64,000 nt of DNA from JAJXUB01 sp047974805 (GTDB lineage: Bacteria; Actinomycetota; Actinomycetes; Actinomycetales; Dermatophilaceae), in NCBI GenBank assembly GCA_047974805.1, contig JBKECS010000015.1, positions 1-64,000 of the forward strand. Reading direction: 5' to 3'. Each line of letters opens with the position of its first letter. Position 1 is the first letter of the stretch. Both the position numbers and the translations under genes were made by a program. Below the pieces are notes generated by a model. That model saw only the letters and a program-made list of their open reading frames with translations, was not told where the DNA came from and did no database searches. Positions 25,282 to 34,788 of the stretch are shown one piece after another.

Positions 25282-28122
25282 ATGCCCGATCACCCCACTG
25301 CCCTCGCTGATCGCCTGCGCCGGTCCGGAGTGGAGTCCGATGCGAGCCCCCGTCGTCGGGCAGAGTACTCCTCGGACGCCTCCAACTACCGAGTCGTGCC
25401 CGAGGTGGTGGCCTTTCCCCAGGATGCCGACCAGGTGGAACAGGCACTGTCGCTCGCCCGCGAGACTGACGTCCCGGTCACCGCCCGCGGGGCAGGAACC
25501 TCTGTGGCCGGCAATGCCGTCGGCCCGGGGCTGGTGCTTGACTTCTCTCGGTACATGGGGGCTGTGCTCGATATCGACGCCGCCAGCCGGTCAGTACGCG
25601 TCCAACCCGGATGCACCTTGGGGGCTCTGCAACTCGCGGCACGCCCGTTCGGCCTACGATTCGGGCCGGATCCCTCGACCTGGTCCCGGTGCACGATCGG
25701 CGGCATGGTGGGCAACAATGCGTGCGGGCCGCACGCGCTGGCATACGGGCGCACCGCGGACAACGTCCGCAGCCTCGACGTCGTCGACGGCACCGGTCGG
25801 CGCTACCGTGCCGGCACCGACCTCGGCGTCATCCCCGGCTTGTCACAGTTGGTCTTTGAGCACATGGAGCTCATCCGCACTCACCTGGGCCAGTTCAGCC
25901 GGCAGTTGTCCGGATACAGCCTGGACCATCTCCTGCCCGAACAGGGGCATCAGGTCGCCCGGGCACTGGTCGGCACCGAGGGAACTGCCGTCATCGTGCT
26001 CGAAGCCGATCTGACCCTCGTGCCCATGGCGCCAGCTCCCGCCCTGCTCGTCCTGGGCTACCCCGACATGCCGAGCGCAGCCGACGATGTGACGACGTTG
26101 CTCACCAATCAGCGGACCCGCCCGGCGATCTTGGCGATCGAGGGCCTGGATGCCCACCTGGTGGAACGCGTCCGCGCCTTTCGTGGTGCCCTCCCCAGGC
26201 TACCTCGCGGTGCCGGGTGGCTGCTGGTCGAGGTCGACGGAGAGTCCTCGGACGAGGCGGTGGCCGCAGCAGCGGAACTGGCCGGTGAGACCGGGGCCTG
26301 GGACAGGGCGATCCTGCCGGCCGGCCCGGAGGCGCAGGCAGTGTGGCGGATCCGCGAAGACGGCGCCGGGTTGGCGGGCCGTTCGGCGCGCGGCCGGGCC
26401 GCCTGGCCGGGCCTCGAAGATGCCGCCGTACCCGTCCAACAACTCGGTGCCTATTTGCGCGATTTCGAGCTGCTGCTCACCGACCATGATCTCCAGGGTG
26501 CCTCCTACGGGCATTTTGGTGACGGGTGCATTCACGTTCGCCTCGACGTGCCGTTGGAACATGACGGAGTGGCGTTGCGTGAGTTCATGTCCGACGCGGC
26601 GGACCTGCTCCATGCGCACGGGGGGTCGTTGTCCGGCGAACACGGGGACGGGCGGGCGCGAAGTGAGCTGCTATCGAGGATCTACCCGCCGGCGGTTATC
26701 GAACTCTTCGAACGATTCAAGGCCCTCACCGACCCCGACAATCGGCTCAACCCAGGCATCGTGGTGCGACCTGCAGCCCTCGACGTCGACCTCCGTCGAC
26801 CGGCCGCCAGCGAGGTCCGCGGGCTCGGATTCGCCTTCACCGAGGACGACGGGAGTTTCACCCGTGCGGTGCATCGGTGCGTTGGCGTCGGCAAGTGCCT
26901 CACCACAAGTTCGCTCAACCAGGCGGTGATGTGCCCGTCCTATCAGGCCACCCGCGATGAAAAGAACTCCACTCGGGGCCGCGCCCGGGTATTGCAGGAA
27001 CTTACCAACGGCAGCCTCGTCCCGACCGACTGGGCCGCCCCTGAGATTGCCGAGTCCCTTGATCTCTGTTTGTCCTGCAAGGCGTGCTCGCGAGACTGCC
27101 CGGCAGGGGTGGACATGGCGGCCTTGAAGTCCGAGACGCTCTTTCGCCGCTATCGACGCCGCCGCCGACCGGCGAGCCATTACGCGCTCGGTTGGCTGCC
27201 CCTGTGGGCTCGGCTGGCCTCGTATGCCCCGTGGGCAGCCAATACCGTCCTCGGCAACCCTGTTCTGCGGCGTGGGGCGCTCCGCCTAGCCGGTGTCGAC
27301 GAACGGCGGTCGCTGCCAACGATCGCCACCCCCTTTCATCGCTGGTCGCGACGATATGCTCGACCGCTTCGAGACGCTGGCGGTGACTCCGGGCGCAGCG
27401 TGGTGCTGTGGGTCGATACCTTCACCGAAACGATGGCTCCCGGGCCGGCTCAAGCAGCAACGCGGGTCCTCAGTCAGGCAGGATTCACCGTGGCGTTCGC
27501 CGGCCGTAATGCCTGCTGTGGTTTGCCGTTGATCACTACCGGGCAGCTCACCGCCGCCCGGCATACCTTGCGGCGCCTCGTTGCCGTCCTCTCTCCGTAT
27601 GCGGCCGCAGGCATTCCGATCATCGGCCTGGAACCGTCGTGTGTCGCCGCGGTCCGCTCGGACCTCGTGGACCTACTCCCCGATGATCCCCGAGCCCGAA
27701 CCGTTGCCACAGGGGTGAGCACGCTGGCCGAATTCTTGCGCTCTCCGGCGGTCAGGGAATCGTGGACGCCGCCCGACCTGAGCGGGCTGGAGGTGATCGC
27801 CCAACCGCACTGTCACCACCACGCGGTCATGGGCTACGGTCCAGACCTGGAGGTGTTGGCCGCAGCGGGGGCATCGGTGACCACGGTCGCCGGCTGCTGC
27901 GGCCTGGCCGGGAACTTTGGCATGGAGCGTGGTCACTACGAAGTGTCGGTTCAGGTGGCCGAGAACGGCATACTGCCGGCACTCAACGCGTCGGCGCCGG
28001 ACGCCGTGGTGTTGGCCGATGGCTTTTCGTGCCGAGTGCAGGTGGCCGATCTGGGGGGACGCTCGGCGGTGCATTTGGCCGAGCTTCTTAACGGATCGGT
28101 CCAAGGCTCTTCCCAAGGCTGA
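25282..28122 (+). CDS. Fused GlcD-GlcF-type FAD/iron-sulfur 2-hydroxyacid dehydrogenase
   Basis: 946 residues combining two modules. Residues about 40-500 form a VAO-type FAD oxidase (TARGAGTSVAGNAVGPGLVL, GGMVGNNACGPHALAYG, GEHGDGRARSELLSRIY). The second half has two 4Fe-4S motifs, CVGVGKC..MCPSY (from 533) and CLSCKACSRDCPAGVD (from 596), then two CCG domains (Cys-Cys-Gly at 745 and 872). Such fusions oxidise D-2-hydroxyacids such as D-lactate, glycolate or D-2-hydroxyglutarate and pass electrons to the quinone pool. The ATG at 25282 has GAGAGAGG upstream. The substrate is open, but it fits two 2-hydroxyacid dehydrogenases in the same regulon. Confidence 0.85.
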   Translation: MPDHPTALADRLRRSGVESDASPRRRAEYSSDASNYRVVPEVVAFPQDADQVEQALSLARETDVPVTARGAGTSVAGNAVGPGLVLDFSRYMGAVLDIDAASRSVRVQPGCTLGALQLAARPFGLRFGPDPSTWSRCTIGGMVGNNACGPHALAYGRTADNVRSLDVVDGTGRRYRAGTDLGVIPGLSQLVFEHMELIRTHLGQFSRQLSGYSLDHLLPEQGHQVARALVGTEGTAVIVLEADLTLVPMAPAPALLVLGYPDMPSAADDVTTLLTNQRTRPAILAIEGLDAHLVERVRAFRGALPRLPRGAGWLLVEVDGESSDEAVAAAAELAGETGAWDRAILPAGPEAQAVWRIREDGAGLAGRSARGRAAWPGLEDAAVPVQQLGAYLRDFELLLTDHDLQGASYGHFGDGCIHVRLDVPLEHDGVALREFMSDAADLLHAHGGSLSGEHGDGRARSELLSRIYPPAVIELFERFKALTDPDNRLNPGIVVRPAALDVDLRRPAASEVRGLGFAFTEDDGSFTRAVHRCVGVGKCLTTSSLNQAVMCPSYQATRDEKNSTRGRARVLQELTNGSLVPTDWAAPEIAESLDLCLSCKACSRDCPAGVDMAALKSETLFRRYRRRRRPASHYALGWLPLWARLASYAPWAANTVLGNPVLRRGALRLAGVDERRSLPTIATPFHRWSRRYARPLRDAGGDSGRSVVLWVDTFTETMAPGPAQAATRVLSQAGFTVAFAGRNACCGLPLITTGQLTAARHTLRRLVAVLSPYAAAGIPIIGLEPSCVAAVRSDLVDLLPDDPRARTVATGVSTLAEFLRSPAVRESWTPPDLSGLEVIAQPHCHHHAVMGYGPDLEVLAAAGASVTTVAGCCGLAGNFGMERGHYEVSVQVAENGILPALNASAPDAVVLADGFSCRVQVADLGGRSAVHLAELLNGSVQGSSQG

Positions 28123-28136
28123 CAATCCGCCATTAA

Positions 28137-28153
28137 TGTGTAACATGTAACAC
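28137..28153 (+). promoter_or_regulatory. Operator copy E upstream of fgd
   Basis: TGTGTAACATGTAACAC contains two overlapping TGTTACAY words on the minus strand and is nearly a direct doublet. It ends 15 nt before the fgd start and just before the AGGAGG ribosome site, so a bound repressor would cover the transcription start. Confidence 0.6.
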
Positions 28154-28168
28154 TACTCAGGAGGATAC

Positions 28169-29200
28169 ATGGCACGGGGATTGACGCTGGGGTACAAGGC
28201 TTCTGCCGAGCAGTTCGGACCGCGCGAACTTGTCGAGCTCGCCGTTCTCGCTGAGCAGAAGGGGATGGAGTCGGCATTCGTCAGCGACCACTTCCAACCA
28301 TGGCGGCACAACGGTGGGCACGCGCCCTTCTCCCTGGCCTGGATGACGGCGGTAGGTGAACGGACCTCAAACATCGTCCTGGGGACTTCGGTGCTCACGC
28401 CGACGTTCCGGTACAACCCCGCCGTGATCGCCCAGGCGTTTGCGACGATGGGATGCTTGTATCCCGGCCGAGTCATTCTCGGAGTGGGTACCGGTGAAGC
28501 CCTCAACGAGATCGCCACCGGATTCACCGGAGAGTGGCCCGCCTTCAAAGAGCGTTTCGCCCGGCTGCGCGAGTCCGTCGACTTGATCCGCCAGTTGTGG
28601 TCCGGGGAACGCGTGGACCTACAGGGGGAGTACTACGGCGCGTCGGGGGCCTCGATCTACGACGTTCCCAGCGGCGGGTTGCCGATCTACGTCGCTGCCG
28701 GCGGCCCAACCGTAGCCAGGTATGCCGGACGTGCCGCTGAGGGGTTCATTTGTACCTCGGGCAAGGGCATGGACCTCTATACCGAGAAGCTGATGCCAGC
28801 GGTGCAGGAGGGCCGAGGGCGCTCGACGGACCCGACCAAGGTCGTCGATCACCTCATTGAGGTCAAGCTGTCGTATGACCGGGACCCTCAAGCGGCCCGT
28901 GAGAACACTCGGTTCTGGGCACCGCTCTCGCTCACACCTGAGCAGAAGCACAGCGTTGATGACCCGATCGAGATGGAACGACTAGCCGACGAGCTGCCGC
29001 TGGACCAGGTCGTCAAGCGATGGATCGTGGCCTCTGACCCCGGCGCGGTAGTCGATGCCGTCCGTCCCTACGTGGCGGCAGGCTTCAACCACCTGGTCTT
29101 CCACGCGCCGGGCGCAGATCAGCGCCGCTTTCTCGACCAGTTCGCCGAGGACCTGGCTGCGCCGCTGCGTGAACTCTCGTCAGACCTTCCGACGGCATAG
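28169..29200 (+). CDS. fgd: F420-dependent glucose-6-phosphate dehydrogenase
   Basis: 343 residues, matching mycobacterial Fgd1 closely from end to end: LTLGYKASAEQFGPRELVEL, VSDHFQPWRHNGGHAPFSL, LGTSVLTPTFRYNPAVIAQA, GTGEALNEIATGF and KRWIVASDPGAVVD. The F420/catalytic residues D40, H41, W45 and E110 align with D39, H40, W44 and E109 of Fgd1. It oxidises glucose 6-phosphate and reduces F420, supplying F420H2 to other enzymes. AGGAGG sits 7 nt before the ATG. Its place inside a substrate-type regulon, with an operator in front, is unusual for what is normally a housekeeping gene. Confidence in function is high. Confidence 0.93.
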   Translation: MARGLTLGYKASAEQFGPRELVELAVLAEQKGMESAFVSDHFQPWRHNGGHAPFSLAWMTAVGERTSNIVLGTSVLTPTFRYNPAVIAQAFATMGCLYPGRVILGVGTGEALNEIATGFTGEWPAFKERFARLRESVDLIRQLWSGERVDLQGEYYGASGASIYDVPSGGLPIYVAAGGPTVARYAGRAAEGFICTSGKGMDLYTEKLMPAVQEGRGRSTDPTKVVDHLIEVKLSYDRDPQAARENTRFWAPLSLTPEQKHSVDDPIEMERLADELPLDQVVKRWIVASDPGAVVDAVRPYVAAGFNHLVFHAPGADQRRFLDQFAEDLAAPLRELSSDLPTA

Positions 29201-29256
29201 CATTCTCCCTGGCCGCCGCTTCCCTAATCCCGGCATCGGCGGCGGGGGACGCCCAA

Positions 29257-29273
29257 GGCCGGAGATTCCGGCC
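29257..29273. terminator. Short GC hairpin after fgd
   Basis: GGCCGGA and TCCGGCC form a 7-bp stem with a 3-nt loop 57 nt past the fgd stop. No U-tract follows. It could partly separate fgd from the downstream gntR gene, for which I see no copy of the shared operator. Confidence 0.35.
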
Positions 29274-29388
29274 CCGAAAGGCATCACGCACTACGATGAA
29301 CCCCGAGGTCACGGCCAGCGCGATGGACCCACGGCGGGCCACCCATCGCCTCTATCGGGTAGGCACCCGAGGATGAGGAACACACAAC

Positions 29389-30105
29389 ATGGTGAACCGA
29401 GGTTCCACAGATGAGTCGGCCGATCCCGCGCGACGGCCGGGCGGGCTAGGCCAAATCGCAGAACGCCCGTCGCGGACACGGGAGGTCTACGAACAACTGC
29501 GCTTGGCCATCGCTCGACGCGACCTGGCCCCCGGTGAGCTGTATTCGGTCGCCGAGCTCGCCGCATCGTTCGGGGTGTCACGCACTCCTGTCCGCGAAGC
29601 CCTCATCGATCTCGCTGCCCACGGAATCATTGCCTTCGAACGCAACCGCGGGGTGCGCATCGGCCAGTCCTCGCCGTCGGACCTGCGCAACATCTTCGAG
29701 ATTCGGCTCCTGCTAGAAACGCATGCGGCGAGCGCGGCCGCATCCCGCCTCGACGCCGAATCAGCGCGAGCGATCACCGCAACGTATGACCAGTTGCAGC
29801 GAGCGACGATTGTTCAGGACGACCTGACTTACTGGTCCAGCGACCGGGCGTTCCACCATGCTGTCCTCGAGGCCTGCGGCAACACCAGGCTGACCGACAT
29901 CGTCGAGAACCTCCGTGACTCCATCCTCGTCCGTGGCGCAACCAGCGCCGGACGCCAACGCACGCTGCACGACATCACAGCGGACCACGAGAGTATCCAT
30001 CGAGCCATCCTTGCCAAGGACCCCGCGGGTGCGGCTGAGGCAATGCGTGCCCACCTGCAGCGCACAGCTGATTCGCTGCTTCAAGAGTTCGCCGAACAAG
30101 ACTAG
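29389..30105 (+). CDS. GntR-family regulator with FCD ligand domain
   Basis: 238 residues. An N-terminal winged helix (about 25-90: REVYEQLRLAIARRDLAPGE, then SVAELAASFGVSRTPVREAL) is followed by an all-helical FCD domain with the metal/ligand histidines in FHHAVLEA, DHESIHRAI and MRAHL. Such FadR/FCD proteins are usually repressors released by organic or 2-hydroxy acids. GAGGA 9 nt upstream supports the ATG at 29389. It lies in the middle of the regulon, and seven copies of a TGTTACAT-type site flank the surrounding operons, so I propose it as their controller. The link is inference. Confidence 0.85.
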   Translation: MVNRGSTDESADPARRPGGLGQIAERPSRTREVYEQLRLAIARRDLAPGELYSVAELAASFGVSRTPVREALIDLAAHGIIAFERNRGVRIGQSSPSDLRNIFEIRLLLETHAASAAASRLDAESARAITATYDQLQRATIVQDDLTYWSSDRAFHHAVLEACGNTRLTDIVENLRDSILVRGATSAGRQRTLHDITADHESIHRAILAKDPAGAAEAMRAHLQRTADSLLQEFAEQD

Positions 30106-30177
30106 GCCGACCGGAAGACCCCCGCGCAGACGTCAGGTCGTTTCCCGGGTCCACAGTGGGGCCGAGCTTCCTACCCT

Positions 30178-31473
30178 CTAATGGTGGTGAGCCCGGATGG
30201 GGCCTTCGGCGAAGCGTTCGAGCCTGAACTCCCGGATGTCGACCGGGGCCGGGTCCCCTGTAGCCAGGGCGACGGCGACCGAAGCGACCCCCGGACCGAT
30301 GCCAAAGCCGTGGCTGCTCAAGCCGGCCGCGACGACGAGCCCGGCGTATTGCTCGACCGGGGCCACCACGGGCAGGGCATCAGGTGTGACATCCACAGTT
30401 CCTGCCCAGGCACGAGCGATCTTTGATCCAGCGAGGCCGGGGACGACCGCGGTGAGGCGTTGATGTGCCAGGGCGATCTTGTGTCGATTGGGTGGCGGAT
30501 CGTCCATGCGCGGCCAATCGAAGCGTTCCTCAGGGCGCGGGTTACGGGCCAAGCGTCGCCGCAGATCTTGAAGGAGGACCTCGTTGAGATGCAACCGAAT
30601 CATCTTTCGGTTGCGTGCGAAGTTCGGCAAGAACAATCGCAGGTTGCCCAGCGTCCCGATGCCAATGTCGTAATCACTCCAGGCGGCGCTGCCGAAGACC
30701 ACCGAGCCATCGTGCGCCTGGCTGAATCCCACGCCGGGCACGTGCACGGCGAGTTCGGTCACCGGGGCTGCCGCCGTCGTGCGAGCGGCGGTGGCGCGAA
30801 TCCAACGGACGGGCAGCGAAAGACCCAGCGGACGCAGCAGGGACCCCGTCCATGCCCCGGCGGCGACAATGACCGACGACGCACTGACCATGCCCGTGCT
30901 GGTGCTCACTCCGGTGACCCGGCCGGCGGCTGTCGTGATGCCGGTGACGGTGACACCCTCCTCGATGACAGCGCCATGACGGCGTGCCGCGTCGGCGATG
31001 ACACGGCCGGCAACCGCCGGATCGGCGTGCCCGTCAGTCGGGGTGAACAGGCCACCCGCCCATTCCCCCTGTAGCACTGGCACCAGGTCCCGAACCTCAT
31101 CAGCACCGACCAGCCGGGTGCCGAACCGATCGTCTGCGCCGGTCTGGCTCAGCCAAGCCCGGTGCCGATCCATGCCGGCTTCGTCCTCCTCCACCGTCAC
31201 CAGTCCAGACCTGACCAAGGTCAGGTCTGGACCGAGCTCCGCACCGATCTGGTCCCACCGTTGCGCGGCCAGCTGGACCAGATCGACTTCCAAAGGGTCG
31301 CAGCCTTGTCGCCGAACGAACCCCCAGTTGCGACTTGACTGCAGGTCACAAACGATGCCCTTGTCGAGGAGCCTCACGTTGACACCCGATCTGGCGAGCT
31401 CGTATGCCGCACAGACACCGACAATTCCCGCCCCGACGACAACAACATCGGCGCCGCTCTTGCCATCCACCAT
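30178..31473 (-). CDS. DAO-family FAD-dependent oxidoreductase
   Basis: 431 residues. The N-terminal dinucleotide-binding motif VVVVGAGIVGVCAAYELARSG (about 10-30) and the C-terminal WAGTVDVTPDALPVV...GLSSHGFGIGPGV mark the glycine/D-amino acid oxidase superfamily. Members oxidise D-amino acids, sarcosine or other secondary amines to 2-oxo acids or imines. A gamma-type motif SRNWGFVRRQG lies near residue 48. No signal peptide. It is the last gene of the minus-strand operon that starts near 37.1 kb and converges with gntR. It could create the 2-oxo acid used by the ThDP enzyme upstream. The substrate is unknown. Confidence 0.8.
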   Translation of the reverse strand: MVDGKSGADVVVVGAGIVGVCAAYELARSGVNVRLLDKGIVCDLQSSRNWGFVRRQGCDPLEVDLVQLAAQRWDQIGAELGPDLTLVRSGLVTVEEDEAGMDRHRAWLSQTGADDRFGTRLVGADEVRDLVPVLQGEWAGGLFTPTDGHADPAVAGRVIADAARRHGAVIEEGVTVTGITTAAGRVTGVSTSTGMVSASSVIVAAGAWTGSLLRPLGLSLPVRWIRATAARTTAAAPVTELAVHVPGVGFSQAHDGSVVFGSAAWSDYDIGIGTLGNLRLFLPNFARNRKMIRLHLNEVLLQDLRRRLARNPRPEERFDWPRMDDPPPNRHKIALAHQRLTAVVPGLAGSKIARAWAGTVDVTPDALPVVAPVEQYAGLVVAAGLSSHGFGIGPGVASVAVALATGDPAPVDIREFRLERFAEGPIRAHHH

Positions 31474-31516
31474 GGCGATGCTCCTTGAAGGGCCCAGGGG
31501 CCAACTCGTCGACGGT

Positions 31517-32050
31517 CTACTTGGCTTCGGCCAAGGCGGCGATCATGGCTGGCATGAACGCCGGGAGGTCGTCGGGGATTCGGGACGTGACGAGGTTGCC
31601 ATCGACGACGACCTCGGCATCGACATACTGTCCACCGGCATTTGTCAGGTCGTCCTTGATGGAGAAATACGAGGTCACCTGGCGGTCGCGCACCAGGTCG
31701 GCCGAAATCAGCGCCCACGCCCCGTGGCAGATCGCCCCGGTCGGTTTGCCGGCCGCGCCCATTTCTCTGATGAAGTCGATCATCTTCGGGGCTCGACGCA
31801 TGTAGTCCGGGGCGAAGCCTCCCGGGACGACCAATCCGTCGAAGTCTGCGGAGCTGACGTCGGTGATCGCGACGTCCGCGGTGACCGGCAGGCCGTGCTT
31901 GCCCTTGAAGACATCGGTCCGGCCACTGCCGACCACGGTGACCTCAGCCCCTGCCTCGCGCAGTCGGTACAGCGGGTACCACAACTCGACATCCTCGTAA
32001 AGGTCCTCGATAACGATGGCGACACGGACGCCCTTGAGCTCATCGCTCAT
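31517..32050 (-). CDS. DJ-1/PfpI-family protein
   Basis: 177 residues with the family fold and nucleophile elbow AICHGAWALISADLV, plus VPGGFAPDYMRRAP around the upstream loop. Length and sequence match intracellular protease PfpI/YhbO-type proteins, now mostly regarded as glyoxalase III or deglycase-like enzymes acting on reactive 2-oxoaldehydes. That would suit an operon producing aldehydes and 2-oxo acids. Its start overlaps the end of the 2-hydroxyacid dehydrogenase gene by 11 nt, so it is translationally coupled. The exact activity is inferred. Confidence 0.85.
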   Translation of the reverse strand: MSDELKGVRVAIVIEDLYEDVELWYPLYRLREAGAEVTVVGSGRTDVFKGKHGLPVTADVAITDVSSADFDGLVVPGGFAPDYMRRAPKMIDFIREMGAAGKPTGAICHGAWALISADLVRDRQVTSYFSIKDDLTNAGGQYVDAEVVVDGNLVTSRIPDDLPAFMPAMIAALAEAK

Positions 32051-33086
32051 TGTGTTTCCTTTCCGGTTGGTTCACTCCCGCCACGCGGGAGGGGATGTGG
32101 CCGTCCCAAATGGGACAGCGAGGGTCGTTGACGAGGCCACGCGGAGCGCGGCCGGAGAAGGCCGCGACCACCGCATCGGTCGCCTGCCCAACCATGTCAT
32201 CAATGGCTTCGTGCGACAGCCCCGCAATGTGCGGGGTGAGGACGGTGTTTTCTCGCCGCGGCAAGACCGGTGAGCCCAGCGGTGGTTCCCGGACGAAGAC
32301 GTCGAGGGCGGCCCCCGCCAGCCGTCCTTCGTCCAACGCACGGGCCACCGCGACCTCATCGACGATGGCGCCACGGGAGGTGTTGATCAACACCGCGCCA
32401 GGCTTCATGGCCGCCAGGAAGCGGTCATCGACCATGCCCCGCGTGTGCGTCGTCAGCGGAAGATGCAGGCTGAGCACGTCGGAATCGGCGACCACCTCCT
32501 CGAAACTCGCCGGGGCAACTCCCGGCGGCGGCGGGGCAACGGGGTCGTAGCCGATGACTCGGCTATCGAACCCTGACAGCCGGCGAGCGACCAATCCCGC
32601 GATAGTGCCCATCCCGAGCAGGCCCACCGTTTTGCCGGTCAGATCGTGCCCAGCCCAGGGGCCGGTACGCAGCCAGCGCTCGTCACGCACCATGGTGTCC
32701 AACTGTGGGATGCGCCGCAGCAGGGCCAACATGAGCCCGACGGTGTGGTCGGCAACAGCTGGCTCGTTCGACCCTCGGGCAACCGTGACCGCCACTTGGC
32801 GTTCCGTCGCCGCCTCCAGATCGATGGAATCGGTTCCGACGCCGACCCTGGCCAGGATCCGCAGCGCGGGTGAGGATTCGATGACCCGGCGGGTGATCGA
32901 ATCGGTGCTGACGATGCCGGCAACACAGTCCCTGAGCAACTCGATGACCTCGTCTTCGCTCCGGTCCCGCAGCCGGGGAGCTCGCCGCACGGTGAGCCCG
33001 ACCGACGTCAACGCGGCAACCGAGGTCGATGACTCGTCCGGGTAGTCCGGCCAGGTCACTAGCACCACGCCACCACGATGTGTCAT
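32040..33086 (-). CDS. D-isomer-specific 2-hydroxyacid dehydrogenase (PGDH-like)
   Basis: 348 residues. The NAD-binding fold is marked by GLLGMGTIAGLVARRL, the catalytic Arg by NTSRGAIVDEVAV, and the His by LTPHIAGLSHEA. Members interconvert D-2-hydroxyacids and 2-oxo acids. The ATG at 33086 with GAAGGGGTG upstream is preferred over one 51 nt earlier. It sits 16 nt after the ThDP enzyme gene and overlaps the PfpI gene. Together with the second dehydrogenase at 34.8 kb it suggests that chiral 2-hydroxyacids are intermediates. The substrate is unknown. Confidence 0.85.
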   Translation of the reverse strand: MTHRGGVVLVTWPDYPDESSTSVAALTSVGLTVRRAPRLRDRSEDEVIELLRDCVAGIVSTDSITRRVIESSPALRILARVGVGTDSIDLEAATERQVAVTVARGSNEPAVADHTVGLMLALLRRIPQLDTMVRDERWLRTGPWAGHDLTGKTVGLLGMGTIAGLVARRLSGFDSRVIGYDPVAPPPPGVAPASFEEVVADSDVLSLHLPLTTHTRGMVDDRFLAAMKPGAVLINTSRGAIVDEVAVARALDEGRLAGAALDVFVREPPLGSPVLPRRENTVLTPHIAGLSHEAIDDMVGQATDAVVAAFSGRAPRGLVNDPRCPIWDGHIPSRVAGVNQPERKHNER

Positions 33087-33102
33087 CTTCACCCCTTCGC
33101 GT

Positions 33103-34746
33103 TCACGCCCAGGCAGCGATCTGGTCGGAACGGGCATACACGTGCAGCACCGTGGGCCGGTCCGCGTCGATCGCCTCCGTCAGTGCCGCAGAGAACTCGG
33201 CGATGGATCGACAGCTGACGCCGCGGCACCCCAGGGCTTCCGCGACACCGGCGAAGTCTGCGGAACCGAGATCGACCCCGACATGACGGCCGGGAAAGCG
33301 AAGGCTTTGGTGTTGGCGAATCGTGCCGAGTGTGGAGTTGTCGAAGACGATAAACACGACCTTGGATAAGCCCAGGCGAGCAGCGGTCTGCAACTCAGAC
33401 ATGGTCATGGAGAAGCCGCCATCACCTGCCACAGCCACGACGAGGCGATGCGGCGCGGCAATCTTGGCGCCGATGGCGGTCGGGATCCCATAACCCATCG
33501 GACCCGAGGTGCTCCCGATGAAGGTCGATGGACCCCGCCACCGGTAATAGCGGTTGAGGTAGCCCGCGAAGGACCCAGCGTCCGAGGTGACGACGGCGTC
33601 TTCCGGCAGGACTTGGGCCAGGACCCCCATTGCGGTTCGAAGGTCAACCCGGCCGGGCGTCTCCGGTTCGCCGTCCGCAGGTGTGCTCAGCCGGAGGTAC
33701 TCGGCATGGATCTGGGCCACCTCCTCGCGGCGTTGCGTCGACGGCCCGGGATACGAGCGCTCCCGGACCAGTCGGACGAGTTCGTTCACGGCGGGCGTGG
33801 CGTCGGCCACGATCGGGACATCTGGGTTGCGGACAACGCTCATCGAGGCCGCGGCTCGATCGATCTGGATGAAGCGCTGCCCGGGCGCCGGCAGTGAGTA
33901 GGACAACGAGGTGTAGTCGCCCATCCTCGTGCCGACCGCGAGCAGCACGTCCGCCGAGCGCAGCGGGTCAAGAAGGTCCGCCGGTAGCCAGGCAAGATTG
34001 CCAGCAAAATGCGGATGGGTGTTGTCGAACGCATCGAAGCGCCGCCACGCGCAATGCACCGTCGCACCGAGCAGCTCGGCCAGTTCCCCGACCGCTGCGC
34101 GCCCCTGCGCCGTCCCCACCGGGGCACCGGCGATGATGGCGACTCGGCCACCGCTGGTGAGCAGGTCCGCGGCGGCCTCGAGGTCCTCCGCTCGCGCAGC
34201 CGGCATCGGTATGCGCGTCCGCTGCACGCCGGTGCGTTCGGTCTCGAGATAGCCGACGTCCTCCGGCAGCGAGACCACGACGGGGCCAGGGCGTCCGCTC
34301 TGTGCGAGGTAGAGCGCCCGGGCGATTTGTTCGGAGGCACGATCCGGGTCGGTGATCTCCACCCCGCCCTTGCCCAATAGCGAGCCGAGGTCGGCCGCCT
34401 CGATTTCCTGGAATCCCTCCCGGCCGCGCTCCGGCAGCGACACCTGGCCCATCAAGGCAATCAGCGGAGTCGAGTCCTGGGCGGCAGCGTGCAGAGCGAT
34501 CGCCGCATGCGTCATTCCCGGGCCGCGGGTCACCATGAAGACCCCCGGCCGGCCGGTCATCCTTGACCAGGCATCGGCCATGAACCCGGCGCCCTCCTCG
34601 TGGCGGGAGAGCACGAAGTCGATGCCAGGCACGTCGTTGAAAGCGTCCAGGACGGGCAAGTAGCTCTCCCCCGGGACACCGAAGACCGCGCTGACCCCTT
34701 CTGCGGCCAGCGCTTCAACGATGATTCGCCCAACGCTCTGGCTCAT
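33103..34746 (-). CDS. Thiamine-diphosphate enzyme of the acetolactate synthase/decarboxylase family
   Basis: 547 residues with the three-domain layout of the POX/AHAS family. The catalytic Glu lies in SRHEEGAGFMADAW (about residue 50), and the ThDP/Mg motif in GDGGFSMTMSELQTAARLGL followed by FIVFDN. Relatives include acetolactate synthase, benzoylformate decarboxylase and glyoxylate carboligase; the sequence does not decide among them. There is no small regulatory subunit nearby, which argues against branched-chain biosynthesis. In this operon a 2-oxo acid decarboxylase or carboligase role fits best. GGAGGAAG precedes the ATG. Confidence 0.85.
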   Translation of the reverse strand: MSQSVGRIIVEALAAEGVSAVFGVPGESYLPVLDAFNDVPGIDFVLSRHEEGAGFMADAWSRMTGRPGVFMVTRGPGMTHAAIALHAAAQDSTPLIALMGQVSLPERGREGFQEIEAADLGSLLGKGGVEITDPDRASEQIARALYLAQSGRPGPVVVSLPEDVGYLETERTGVQRTRIPMPAARAEDLEAAADLLTSGGRVAIIAGAPVGTAQGRAAVGELAELLGATVHCAWRRFDAFDNTHPHFAGNLAWLPADLLDPLRSADVLLAVGTRMGDYTSLSYSLPAPGQRFIQIDRAAASMSVVRNPDVPIVADATPAVNELVRLVRERSYPGPSTQRREEVAQIHAEYLRLSTPADGEPETPGRVDLRTAMGVLAQVLPEDAVVTSDAGSFAGYLNRYYRWRGPSTFIGSTSGPMGYGIPTAIGAKIAAPHRLVVAVAGDGGFSMTMSELQTAARLGLSKVVFIVFDNSTLGTIRQHQSLRFPGRHVGVDLGSADFAGVAEALGCRGVSCRSIAEFSAALTEAIDADRPTVLHVYARSDQIAAWA

Positions 34747-34788
34747 AACACTTCCTCCATTTGACTAACAAACCCCCGATTGGTGGGC

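Noticed and set aside
33103..34746. Acetolactate synthase for branched-chain amino acids
   Set aside because: No small subunit, no ilvC or ilvD nearby, and the operon setting is catabolic.
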